The notes under the pieces are model-generated. The model worked only from the letters and a program-made list of their open reading frames with translations. It had not been told where the DNA came from and did no database searches. From Sphaerolaimus hirsutus (lineage: Eukaryota; Nematoda; Chromadorea; Monhysterida; Sphaerolaimidae): 64,000 nucleotides of DNA. Location of the stretch: the NCBI GenBank assembly GCA_964036195.1, contig OZ038452.1:26299785-26363784 (forward strand), in the 5' to 3' direction. The translations under genes were made by a program, and so were the position numbers. Below are positions 32,038 through 42,879 of this stretch, one piece after another. Positions within the stretch are counted from its first letter, which is position 1, and every line of letters starts with the position of its first letter.

Positions 32038-33145
32038 GCCATTTGAGGTAGCCAAGCGGTGCCAAGCCACAGCACCTATTTCCTGTGGCGTTATTGGTGC
32101 CTGATGCCCCTTTTTCAAGCCGTAGCATAAGAAATATACTGGCACAGCAAAAAATAGGTGTGTGATGTGTCGTGAAGCTTCTTGAAGTGCCTTCACAGTT
32201 CGCTTCCCGACGCTTCACGACGCTGGTCCGCACTTCCCGACGCTTCACAAAGATAGTTGTGAAGACACTTCACATAGCAAAAATGCTTCACGAAGCTGCC
32301 CAATGTTGGTGAAGAGTATTCACTTCCAAGGTCCCACTGTGATGTGCCTTCACAATGTCAGAGCTGTAGTGAAGGCACTTCACATGATAAAAGTGTGGTA
32401 ATTTTAGTATAAATGCGCTGATTGACTGCAGAACTTTATTATGAGGATGCGATGATAAGGTACATATGAAAATAAACTTTATGCGTGACAAGATAATGGG
32501 AGATGGTAAATAGTACCTAAATAAAGCAGCGTGAAATGTGACTTAATATGGCTCATTGAACTATATGGCACACGTGCCCATCCATCCATCCTTGCCATTT
32601 GAATCATTTTTTGCAGTAAAATACAATTGGAAGTGTCTTCACTGTGTTTATTGTATGTGAAGTGCCTTCAAACATCTCTTTTTTCTGAAGTGTCTTCACC
32701 AAGTGTCACAACGCTTCCACTGGAACTCGGCATCAGTTTGATGCATGTGGAAGCGTCAGCATTGGGAAGTGCGCTTCACGAAATTACAGGCTTCTAGAAG
32801 CTAGGTGAAGTGAGTGGAAGACACTTCACCAAAAACTTTGTGAAGTGTGTGGAAGTGAGTGGAAGTGCCTTCACAGAGCGCGCTTCCACACACTTCACGA
32901 ACTTATTTTTTGCAGTGTGGGGGCCGGACCTGTGCAGGACAGTGAAAATGTCGCAAATTTTTTTCACATATATGGCGACCCCCTCTATAGTGAGTCGCCG
33001 CTGCCCCATTTATTAATGTGGGGTAGTGGTGGGTTGCACCTATATACCCCACAAGTATTAGCTTTCCACCCCTCCCACAACCAGAGATAGGGGGTGCGAA
33101 GTGAAAATAAAAATAGGGGGCCGGACATGATCGGGAAGGTGTTTA
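32038..33145 (-). repeat. Dispersed repeat S, interrupted copy
   Basis: Reverse-complement homologue of 28621-28910, split by the CACTA-like insertion at 32143-32917. No gene is seen here. Confidence 0.7.
32143..32917. mobile_element. CACTA/EnSpm-like non-autonomous element
   Basis: The left end is CACAGCAAAAAATAGG and the inverted right end reads CACTGCAAAAAATAAG. A 3-bp duplication TGG (32140-32142 and 32918-32920) is confirmed by the uninterrupted paralogue at about 28835-28860. Subterminal arrays of GTGAAGTGTGTGGAAGTG-type units, CACTG ends and a 3-bp duplication are typical of CACTA elements. No transposase is present. Confidence 0.8.
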
Positions 33146-34429
33146 CTTGGCTTAATTTTCAGACGCTATCATTGTTGCTCGGTGTGCTCACAAATTGATA
33201 GAAGCTCGGGGAGCATTAATAATGCGGTCTTAAAAAATTGATTAATATTGTCCACTTGTGTTTGTGTCGTTTCTAACAAGTCACTGACAGAGCGATAACT
33301 AGAACTGAACATCCTACCATTTCCCATCATTTCAATATGACCGGTGTCCCTGTTTTCTTCCAATCAAAGTTGTTTCGATATCAATTGAAAATGAAAACAT
33401 ATTACGTATCATATTATGACGTATTTATTTAGTATTTTCTATCAGTGTGTGCCAATCGGACGACAAGTTTGTTGTGTTTATTTTACCGTATTACCTCGAA
33501 ATACCCCCCCCCCCTCTGCAATATTCCATGTACGTTATCGTCCGGGTATCACGTTCTGCACTTATTCCCAATGTTTCGCATTTCTCGGATTTTTTCACTT
33601 TGTTTTCTTTATTGTAATAGTCCGCCCATGATGCCAGGACATCTATTGTGGTGTGTTGATGAAATGAAATGATGTATTAATTCTGCCGATTTGCAGCTAC
33701 CCACGCACAGACTAGGTAGTGATCTATATTTGGATATGTCCAAGTATCGGGTGGGCGCGCCAGCGCCATCCCTCGCTGCCGAGGGAGGGCGCAAGCGACC
33801 CACCCATAATATGGTCCGACACACCAAAATGCGGAAATCGCAAAATTGAAATCGCAATAACTTCGGAGCGCGACAAGCTACGGCAAAACAAATTATACCA
33901 TTGAATAGCCCGTGTCGAAAAGTACCCCCATGCAAATTTTCAGATCAAATGGTCGAGTTGGGAGGAAGTTATTGCACATTTTCTTTTCTAGACAGTGTTG
34001 TTGTCGTTGTTCTTGTTGTTCTTGTTCTTCTTGTTCTTCTTGTTCTCCCGACAATCTTCAAACTGCAATAACTTCCTTGAAACACGACCGATTTTCATGG
34101 TTGATGGCTCATATGAAAGAGCATATGATGCCATTTCTTATTTTCGGGATTTTTTTTCACAGGCTCCGCCCACTTTGGTACGGTATCTGTTTGAAATTTT
34201 CAAACCTCAATAAATTTAAAATTTGAATACAAATGGGGCAATAAAAAAAATTTGTTGATGTGTGCCATGACTAGAGCTTTCAAATGAGCCAATTTTTGGC
34301 AATTTTGGTACAGATTTACAAAAGTTATTCAAGTTTGCTTATTTTGTGTAAAATGCGCAAACATGCCTGAACTACTGCTTGATGTGATACTGAGCATGTG
34401 ACCTTGCATGCTGATTACTTTCAGTCATA
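33146..34429. other. No supported gene
   Basis: A family J left end (TACCGTATTACCTCGAAATA) is at about 33486, followed by unrelated sequence. 33995-34050 is a degenerate TTGTTCTTC microsatellite. No splice-consistent coding segment was found on either strand. Confidence 0.4.
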
Positions 34430-35088
34430 AAGTTGTAGTGGTTAATGTCAAGTCAAGTGTCAAGTGAAAAATCAAGTCAAATGTCAAGTTGTCTGTCAAC
34501 TCATAAATGACAAGCGGTAATACAAAGTCAGAAATGCGATTGAGGCACCTATTTCGTTCCGAATTGAGGCATCTAGTTCTAGCATCTATTTTTTTAAATT
34601 TGTTCAATTTTTTTAAATTTTTTATTAAATTAAAAAAATTTTTTAAATTTTTTCAAAAAAAATACATTTTTTAAATTAAAATTGTTTTAAAAGTTTTTTT
34701 TATAAATTTTTTTATATATATTTTTTATTTTTTTTAAAAATAAAAAAAGTGATTAAATTTTTCTTTTAAGATTAAAAAAATTGAGGCAATTGAGGCACCT
34801 AGTTCTGAATTGAGGCATCTAATTCTAGCATCTATTTTTTCAAATTTGTTCAATTTTTTCCAAAAATTTATTAAATTTTAATTTATTTATTTATTTTTTT
34901 TTCAATTTTTTTTTTAAATTTTTTAAATTAAACAAACTTTTTAAGTTTTTTTTTTTTAAAGTTTTTTTTATTTTATATTTTTATATTTTTTTTTATACTT
35001 TTTTTTAAATTAATGAAAAAAATTATAAATTATTTATAAAAAAAACTTTGAATAAAATTGAATGAAACATTTGGAGAAAAAAATTTGA
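34430..35088. repeat. AT-rich low-complexity tract before the gap
   Basis: Mostly T/A runs, with a direct duplication of TCTAGTTCTAGCATCTATTT at about 34570 and TCTAATTCTAGCATCTATTT at about 34820. It is a likely cause of the assembly break at 35089. Confidence 0.75.
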
Positions 35089-35288
35089 NNNNNNNNNNNN
35101 NNNNNNNNNNNNNNNNNNNNNNNNNNNNNNNNNNNNNNNNNNNNNNNNNNNNNNNNNNNNNNNNNNNNNNNNNNNNNNNNNNNNNNNNNNNNNNNNNNNN
35201 NNNNNNNNNNNNNNNNNNNNNNNNNNNNNNNNNNNNNNNNNNNNNNNNNNNNNNNNNNNNNNNNNNNNNNNNNNNNNNNNNNNNNNNN
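35089..35288. other. Assembly gap of 200 N
   Basis: Exactly 200 undetermined bases, probably a placeholder length. The sequence on the right resumes in the middle of a family L foldback element, so one arm is missing or collapsed. Confidence 0.98.
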
Positions 35289-35597
35289 CAGTGAACACTA
35301 AAAAAGTGACCACCTGACTATACAAAAGCGCGACTTACGCGAGTAACCCGCCCGACAAAATAAAATAAAAAACGAATTGGCAGACGGCCAAGAAGTGACG
35401 AAATCGTGATTTCCGGACCAAAATCGAAGCGATATACTTCATATTGCAATATCGGCGACCTTAAGGGATAGTTTCGTATAATTTACGAACCGCCTTGCTC
35501 TCGGCGCATGTGCGTCGATGCGGCTGAACTTTAAAAAATCTATCGGGCGTACGCCCTACCCTACAAATCTGTAGGGAGTATTAAATCTGGCCCCTGG
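35289..35597. repeat. Half of a family L foldback element
   Basis: Matches the loop and one arm of 26755-27395 in reverse orientation. It ends in TCTGGCCCCTGGGGTTATTT and runs into a family J terminus (to about 35621), the same junction type as at 26755 and 27395. Confidence 0.8.
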
Positions 35598-35779
35598 GGT
35601 TATTTCGAGGAAATACGGTATGTATTTTTAGAATCTCAACGTAAAAGGTAAAAATACCTCGAATACCAGTCCATTCTGGTTTCGCATAGACACTGTCTTT
35701 GCAACTATTGCTTACAGCCTAAGGTGTGGTATCGTTTCTTGATGTTTGTGTAATCACGGTTATAGGTACTAGATGTAGG

Positions 35780-36500
35780 TAACGATGGCAATCCCCCCGG
35801 AAAAAAAATTTTAAATTTTGAAGTGTTTTTTTCTTAAATGACTTTTCGAATTTTTGCTTGAAATAATTTTCGAATTTCGAACTTTATTTTCGAATCTTAT
35901 TGTGCAATTTTCGTATTTTTTTCGCAATTTAACGCTGTATTTGGATAGTTGTAAAGTTTTGATCACTTTTTAACCTTATTTTCACTGTACTTTATACTCG
36001 GTGGACATCACACTTATCATAAACTGTCAGAATAGTGAAGCAAAAGTTATGCAGTTTTTCATTACAATATTTCGTTTTACTACGGAATAATTAAATTTAT
36101 CACAAGATTTCATTCATTTAATTATGGTATGATTCTGTGCATACTTTGCATCCGCCGAGTATACCTCAGGTTAGCTAAATAAAGCACAAATATGTTTGCC
36201 ATTTTCCAGAGCATTTTCCATGACTTTGAAACTTTGACATGATATTTGACATTTTACAGCGCCTTTTTCAGGGTTCGGGTAGCTCTGTGCATTCCTAAAC
36301 AAATGTGTCGGTGTCCGCCTGTGCTGCCATTTCGTCGTTTTCTGACGTTTTTTTTTCATTACTTTACGCTTCTTGAGATGCACCCTTTATCAATTGTCGA
36401 TTGATTTATCACATGTAATCTACGAATGTGTTTTGTGGCCTTGTATACCCTGAAAAATTCAAAAGTATTTTCGAATTTTTGAATTTTCACTTTTTTTTTG
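35780..36500. repeat. Fragment of hAT-like family F (TTCGAATTTTCGAA)
   Basis: The left end TAACGATGGCAATCCC matches the family F end at 60060. TTTTCGAATTT arrays follow near 35840-35920 and 36450-36490. No right end or target duplication was found. Introner-like repeat remnants are at 36185-36280. Confidence 0.45.
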
Positions 36501-37006
36501 AAAAAATCGATCGAAATGAAAAAAAAATTAAAAAATTATTGTGTGGCTACAATGCATTTCCTATCGAAGCGGTCAGCCAATTTAATAGAAGTGAGAATCC
36601 AGCCTAGTACCGCACCGGTTCAAATCATGTGCATTCGCGGTATTGCAGCATGGTCGAGGTATCGCATGCACTTTGTAAACTCAACATACTCATTGCAACT
36701 TGCCAGTAGCCTTTAAAAGGGGATGCTAAGAAAAAATTGATATATTTCAAAGAAAAATCACACTTGAACATCCCCCACTCGAAAGGTTACCCCCTTGATT
36801 CCCCCTGAAAGTTGAGTGAGAAAAAATAATTCCCCCACTTGAATATGGGGCACATATTTTTTTTTTAATCAATGAAGTCAGATTAAGCAAACGAACTGTG
36901 GTTTGACTCATCTAATCTAAATGCAGCACATCCGGTTTGCAAAGATGGAATGGAATGCGCACTACAAACTGAGAGGGGACTTACATAGGTAAATACATGT
37001 ATTTAT

Positions 37007-37445
37007 CACAGTTGTTAATGCGTATTTACTTTTACTCAAAAAGTACGCATACGCATACTTATCTGTACTCGCCAGTACGCTTACTTTTTGGGAGTACTCG
37101 AGTACAGTAGAGTAATTTTTACGAGTACAGAAAGAGTATTTTTGCCAGCCTAAGCCCCTGCTTTTCATAAAGAATACTCACCAATAGAAAGTAAACACTT
37201 CTTTGTTGCCCAGGTTAAACATTCATAGCGCTTTTTCCTGAAAGAAAAGGTAATTTTACTCGATTTTGCGCTTCCCTGAGAAAAAATACTCACATTTACG
37301 CTGTCTGGGAAAAAAAAGTACATATTTTACTCGCGAGTACAAGTAAATAAATTTTACTTTCCGCTTTCTGTACTCGGGGGGTGATGACATAATATTTTAC
37401 GCATACGCATACTTTGAAAAAAGTTTGGTACTTTTAACAACTCTG
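37007..37445. mobile_element. hAT-like family E element
   Basis: Left end CACAGTTGTTAA, right end TTTTAACAACTCTG. The flanks GTATTTAT and ATATTTAT agree at 7 of 8. Filled with GTATTTACTTTTACTC-type units. Confidence 0.7.
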
Positions 37446-37536
37446 ATATTTATATGTAGTGTGATGGAAACGTACAATGTCCCCTTGAATAGTTTCCCCC
37501 TCAAAAGGTTTGATGAAAAACTAATTTCTCAGGGTA

Positions 37537-37999
37537 TACCGTATTTCCTCGAAATACCCCCCCCCTTGAAATCCCCCCCCCCTCGTTCGAGCCCCCCCCC
37601 CTCTCGAGACCACTATGAAACAATCACACCCCCCCCCCTCGAAATACCCCCCCCCAAATTGAGTGTAAAGGGAACGTACATGACAATAACTGTAGTTTGT
37701 GTTCAGTGTACTGCAGAACACACGTTAAAACAATGTCGGTGTCACGTTAGAACAGTGTACATACCATCTACATACTAATATTAGTCTACAGAACCTTATA
37801 AATGGCGGTTTTTGTTGCATTTTTCGACGTCTGCGTACGTTTCAGATGACAATTTCGTACTTGGTTTTCAAAAATTTTCTTGTGAAACAATAACCCCCCC
37901 CCCCCTCGAAATACCCCCCCCCTCGTTTAACCCCCCCCCCCCTCTCGGGACCACTATGAAACAATCACCCCCCGGGGGGTATTTCGAGGAAATACGGTA
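37537..37999. repeat. Family J element, subtype with GCAGACGTCGAAAAATGC interior
   Basis: 463 bp with perfect inverted ends TACCGTATTTCCTCGAAATA. Long C-runs on both arms. Near-identical relatives are at 50148-50601 (454 bp) and 61869-62328 (460 bp), so this subtype spread recently. Confidence 0.82.
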
Positions 38000-38057
38000 T
38001 TTGAGTATATAAGTTAAATAAAATATCAGTCAGGAAATGTGCTCAAGCACCAGTTCT

Positions 38058-38815
38058 GGTGCCGGTTCCGCAAGTGGACAAGTTAAGAGTTAAAAGTTAA
38101 GAGTTGAGTAAAAAGACAAATGGCGAGTTAAGAGTAAAGTTAAAGTTTAAGAGAAAAGTTAAAGTTTAAGAGAAAAGTTAAAATTTAAGAGAAAAGTTAA
38201 AAGTTGAGTTAAAGGTTAAGAGTTGAGTTAAAGGTTAAAAGTTGAGTTAAGAGTTAAAAGTTGAGTTAAGAGTTGAGTTAAGAGTTAAGAGACAAGTGGA
38301 AAATGAAGGTAAAAAAATATAAAAAAATAAAAATATGAAATTGGTATCGATACGGCTGTTCGCTGGCATGGTGCCAATGTTGTATGCACGTCATTTGAAA
38401 ATAACGTATCCAAAAAAATTATCGCTAAAAAAAGAAAAAATCGCCGAACGTTGTTTTGAAATGGCCGTGCGGGGACAAAATATGATTGAAGATCAGCGTA
38501 TCGCGCTTCTGCAACGAATGACCCATTTGTCTTTTAAATCAACTTTTAACTCATCTTTTAACCTTTAACTCAACTCTTAACATTTAACTCAACTTTTAAC
38601 CTTTAACTCAACTCTTAACTTTTAACTCAACTTTTGACTCAACTTTTAACCTTTAACTCAACTCTTAACTTTTAACTCAACTTTTGACTCAACTTTTAAC
38701 CTTTAACTCAACTCTTAACTTTTAACTCAACTTTTGTCTCAACTTTTAACCTTTAACTCAACTCTTAACTTTTAACTCTTAACTTGTCTACTTGCGGAAC
38801 TGGCCCCTGGTGCCC
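38058..38815. repeat. Inverted-repeat element of GTTAAGAGTTGA tandem arrays (family M)
   Basis: The outer ends GGTTCCGCAAGTGGACAAG and CTTGTCTACTTGCGGAAC are inverted. Inside, a block of AGTTAAGAGTTGAGTTAAA units (38076-38310) faces an inverted block of TTTAACTCAACTCTTAAC units (38530-38780), around about 220 bp of unique AT-rich sequence. It can form a very long hairpin and does not code. Confidence 0.8.
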
Positions 38816-39507
38816 CATTGGGGCCTCGGTGCCTTTACTTTTTACATCACTATTGGGGAGTTTTTGTCAGGATTTATGAAGCTTTGTGCAAGTGTTTCAG
38901 TTCGCTTTCTATAATCTCGCAGCACATCCAAATGCTCAAAATGCTCCGGGTAGACAATAAATCCGATCAAATCGATTTTCATTTTTTTGCACAGCTCAGC
39001 CGGTGAACTAGGTATCTATTTAATTCCCCAATTACGCGTTACCCAAGATCGCCTTGCCGATGTTTTTTTGCTTTATTTCCCTAAAGTATTCTCAAAAATT
39101 ACGGCACATTTAGGTATATATTACATATAGGTTAGGGAGATTGTTCATTAGAGCTTGCCCAATTGTAGTTGAAATGACAAAATCGATTTAGATAATTTAT
39201 TCGAGTTTTGGACACGCTTAAAAGATAGATTAGTACTTAGTCCATGACAAGTACGAGACCTCTGTGTATTATCATCTACTTTCATGTACCTAATCAATTT
39301 TGTGCTTGAATGTGTGCTGACATTTTATGCTTGAATTTTAAGTCGAGCTGTAGTCGCAGCTTAATGGCGCCAGCCTCTTTCTGGTGATATAATATCTATT
39401 TACCTAGGTAAATAAATATTTATTTTACACAAACATTCGGAACGGTGTGCGCTGGACTGCAAAAGGGTGGGTGGCTGTCCTCCCCAATTTCGTGTGAGAG
39501 TAGCACC

Positions 39508-39655
39508 GTGTTTGTTCTAATAGAACAACATACCTCCAATAGTACGGTACCTCCAATTGAACAGCATCTCCAATAGACCGGCACATCCAATAGAAGTTGA
39601 CGAAAAAAATAAAACGGCGCTCTTCTATAAAAAGAAATACGGCATACAAAATTGC
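39508..39655. repeat. Family I inverted-repeat element, short copy
   Basis: Direct ACCTCCAATAGAACGG-type units end in AAAAAGAAATACGGCA, as in the copy at 19137-19335. Confidence 0.55.
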
Positions 39656-39872
39656 TGACAACGTTATTGGAAAAATGGCCCAGACAGAATTGGGAAATAA
39701 AGTTTCCCATATTCCCATCGGGAAACGATCGTTGTGGGAGACGGTAACGGGGGGGGGGGGACGCGCGAAGCCCGCCAGACACCCACGCACCAGCGCGTTC
39801 GCATTTCCGGAACAAAGCCGTCATTTTCGCATTCGCAAAGCCGGTGCGCGGCGGCGCGCGCAGTCAGGTGTG

Positions 39873-40076
39873 TTATGCCCTAAGTGGCTTCACGCTCTCC
39901 AAGTAGATTCCAGGCGCGTATAGGCTTCCAAAGCGCACCCAGGATAGCCCCCCGGTCCATTTCCCCTCGCACCGGGGGGGGGGGGGCACTTGTTGCGCGG
40001 TACTGGGCTTAGAGCTAACGAGCAGCGCCGCCGCCGCCCAGAAAGCCGCTGCGCTGCGGCGCCGGGCCGGCGGCAT
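39873..40076 (-). CDS. Candidate small secreted protein or first exon in a GC-rich island
   Basis: ATG at 40076 opens a 67-residue frame beginning MPPARRRSAAAFWAAAALLV, a plausible signal peptide with cleavage near STAQQ. The segment is strongly GC-rich inside an AT-rich neighbourhood, as for a CpG-rich 5' exon. It contains a 13-base C homopolymer (GGGGGGGGGGGGG on the plus strand near 39975), where sequencing errors are likely. A possible donor, CAACAAG|gtgccc, would end exon 1 before that run. I recognise no family. Confidence 0.3.
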   Translation of the reverse strand: MPPARRRSAAAFWAAAALLVSSKPSTAQQVPPPPRCEGKWTGGLSWVRFGSLYAPGIYLESVKPLRA

Positions 40077-40901
40077 GCGCCGCGGGTAACATGTCCACTG
40101 CACCTGGACATAATTGCCTTGTATTTGCCTGCAGCCGGAATCCGGATGCGGCTGTCGTCCGGCCGCTCGATTCACTTGATTTGATAAGGTTGAGGGCAAT
40201 TTTGCGTCGCTGTAAAAAGGTTCTGGTGCCGGATATCACACTTAAAAATGCAGACTGGTGAAAAACGCGGCTGGTTGAATTTTTTACACCCCCCTAGTCA
40301 AGTCTAAAATTGAGTGGCTGGTACTGTTATGTTCACATTGTATGCTGATCGATTATTATGCCAAAGTTATCTAAAATGTTATAGAATTTGATTCTACTGA
40401 ATCACTGATGAATGATTTATCAGGATTGATATTAGTGATGTAAAAAGCCAACCCATTCGCGCCCTGTGCGAAAAGCACCATGGCTCTTTCCTCACCCTTA
40501 GTTCAAAGCACCAAAAGTGCCACTGACACCAAGCACAACCAACGATGGAAAAACACAGAAATTGAACACAGAAACTCATTGAGTTTCTGTGTTTTGGTTT
40601 TACACAGAAACACGGAAACTCATAAATTTTGAAAAACTCAAAACTCAAATGAGTTTTTTTTGGAGAACACAGAAACACAGATACACAAAACACAGAAAAG
40701 TTTTTTGAGTTTTTGTGGGGTTTTTTCAGCGAAGCGGTTGAATGCACATTAATTCAGTTAAACTCAACAAGATAAGATAAGCATGTATAGTATGTAAATA
40801 TTTACATAATGTATTCATATTTTATAATCGTACAAAAAAGAAATTCAAGATGGCATGCACATCTCATGGTGGATTTGACAATTAAAGTTTTGACTTAAGT
40901 A

Positions 40902-41880
40902 TATCTTATTACCTCGAATTAACCCCCCTTGAATTAACCCCCTCAAAATGGACTGGTGAAATAATGCGCCCCCCCCCCCCCGAAATACCCCCCTCCCAGA
41001 TGATGTACATCATGTATCCAATGTACATGATGTAGTTATTGCTAATTTGCATCGCAGCTACACATAGACTGTACTAGGTTGTGTAGCTATCTACATGTTT
41101 ATTTCAAATATATCCTGTTTGTACGCATTTATAACCTGTTTTGGGTACATAAATGCCTACTATTTTCTATGATCCTTACAAAACTTTCTGACGAAATAAT
41201 AAACCCCCATGGGTAGGGTGTCAAATTTCTGTTTTCCGTTTTCCGTTTCCGTTTTCCGCAGGCAATTTTTTCCGTTTTCCGTTCCGTTTTCCGGCTGCTG
41301 AAATTTTTTTCCGTTTTCCGTTCCGTTTTCGGGCAACATTTTTTTCTGCTTCCATTTTTCTGGCTCATTTTCCGTTTTTTTTCCGCCTTTTTTTCATTTT
41401 CCGCCTCAATTTCCAGTTTCTGCCTTTTTTCCATTTTCCGCCTCAATTTTCCATTTTTCCACCTCATTTTACCTTTTTCTGGCTCAACTTTCTGTTTTCT
41501 GATCAGCCAAACTGGTAAAAATTCATGCAGATTGTCAATGATGTAAAAAATTTCTGTTTCCAGCAAAATTATGCAAATTTTTTCCACTTCCAGCAAAATT
41601 TCAGCCAATTTTATCCATTTTCTGGCAAAATTTCAGCAAGTTTTTCCATTTCCGTGCAAATTTGATTTTTCCGTTTCCGTTTTTCCGGCCTCTTTTTCCG
41701 TTTTCTGGCTGCTTAAATTTTTTTTCCGTTTCCGTTTCCGTTTTCCACCAAGTGCAAATTTTTTTCCGTTTTCCGTTCCATTTTCTGGCCACTGAAAATT
41801 TTTTTCCGTTTCCGTTCCGTTTTCCGTAAAAAAAATTTTTTGACACCCTACCCATGGGGGTATTTCAAGGTAATATGGTA
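40902..41880. repeat. Family J element interrupted by a family B hAT-like element
   Basis: J ends are TATCTTATTACCTCGAATTA and the diverged inverse TTTCAAGGTAATATGGTA. The conserved interior GATGTACATCATGTATCC is present. The family B insertion went into the CCCATGGG of the right arm. Confidence 0.75.
41214..41850. mobile_element. hAT-like family B element, solo 637-bp copy
   Basis: Perfect TAGGGTGTCAAA/TTTGACACCCTA ends and a perfect 8-bp duplication CCCATGGG (41206-41213 and 41851-41858). It lacks the BEL/Pao cargo. It is made almost entirely of TTCCGTTTTCCG-type units. Confidence 0.9.
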
Positions 41881-42879
41881 GTTGTAGCACAAATCAATTC
41901 TATAGTCTTCCATACAGTGCACATCCATTGAAGAATTTTGGAGTACTATGTAAATGGCTGTTTCTGGGCATTTGTTGCTGGTGTTGTGATGTTGATGTCC
42001 TCATTGTGGACATTTTTATGGACTTTTTTGACACTTGAATGAATACACAGATGTTATGTGGAGTTAAAACATGTGCAAAACCAATATTTTATAAGAAAAC
42101 CACTGTTTCCAGATCGAAATGCTGTAAATCAAAATTTTTTGGGGGGAAAACTCGAATTCTTTGGAGAAAAAAACACAGAAATAAAAACAGAGTTACTCAA
42201 GGTTTTTTAGAGAAAAAACTCAAAACACAGGTTTTCATTTTTGAAAAACTCAAAACACAGAAAGTGTTTTTTTTTGGAGAACTCACCCATCGTTGAGCAC
42301 AACAAGTGACATGGCACCTTTCTATCCATTAGCATCAAGCGCCAAGGATGTTAAGCCCCAAAAGTGCCATGGCGCTTTTTGTTTGCCAGTGCCAGACACT
42401 TTTGTTCCTGGCACCACTGAAAAATAGTGTCAAGTGCCAAAAGCACCATTGTGATTTTCTTTGGCATGGCACCAATTTCAAAAAGTGTCATGGAATTTTT
42501 CATACCCTGATCACAGTGCCATCACAGTTTCATACCCAGTGCCAATGATGCCAGAGCAAAATGGCGCCAAGCACCAGCACCATGTGCTTTTATTCCTTGT
42601 GCCACTGAAAAATGGTGCAAAGTGTAGAGGCACCATGTGGAGGTGCCATTCTATTGGGGGTGCTGTTCTATTTTTTTAGCAAATCTTCATACATTTTTCA
42701 TTCATAGATAATTTTATTTTACTTGATCCATTATTTTATCATGGAAGAATCAATTTGAAATTTAATATCAAAATTGAAATGTATTTAACATTCTCACTAC
42801 ACATTTGTTTTATCTTGAAGTCTTTTGGCACTCTTTCAATGTAATTTCTACCTGTCATTCAATTGGGGGTAGTTATGCC

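Larger units (their letters stand above)
40540..42295. mobile_element. hAT-like family D element (ACACAGAAACTC repeats)
   Basis: The ends CAACGATGG/CCATCGTTG have a perfect 8-bp duplication AGCACAAC (40532-40539 and 42296-42303). ACACAGAAACTCAAA-type arrays lie at both ends. It contains a family J element (40902-41880), which in turn contains a family B element (41214-41850). The flanks 40433-40539 and 42304-42650 look like an older family C element. Confidence 0.85.

Noticed and set aside
37540-37999. Regularly spaced CCTCGAAATACCCCC motifs as a CRISPR-like array
   Set aside because: The motifs are inverted between the two arms, have no spacers of constant length and belong to a dispersed palindromic element in a eukaryotic genome.
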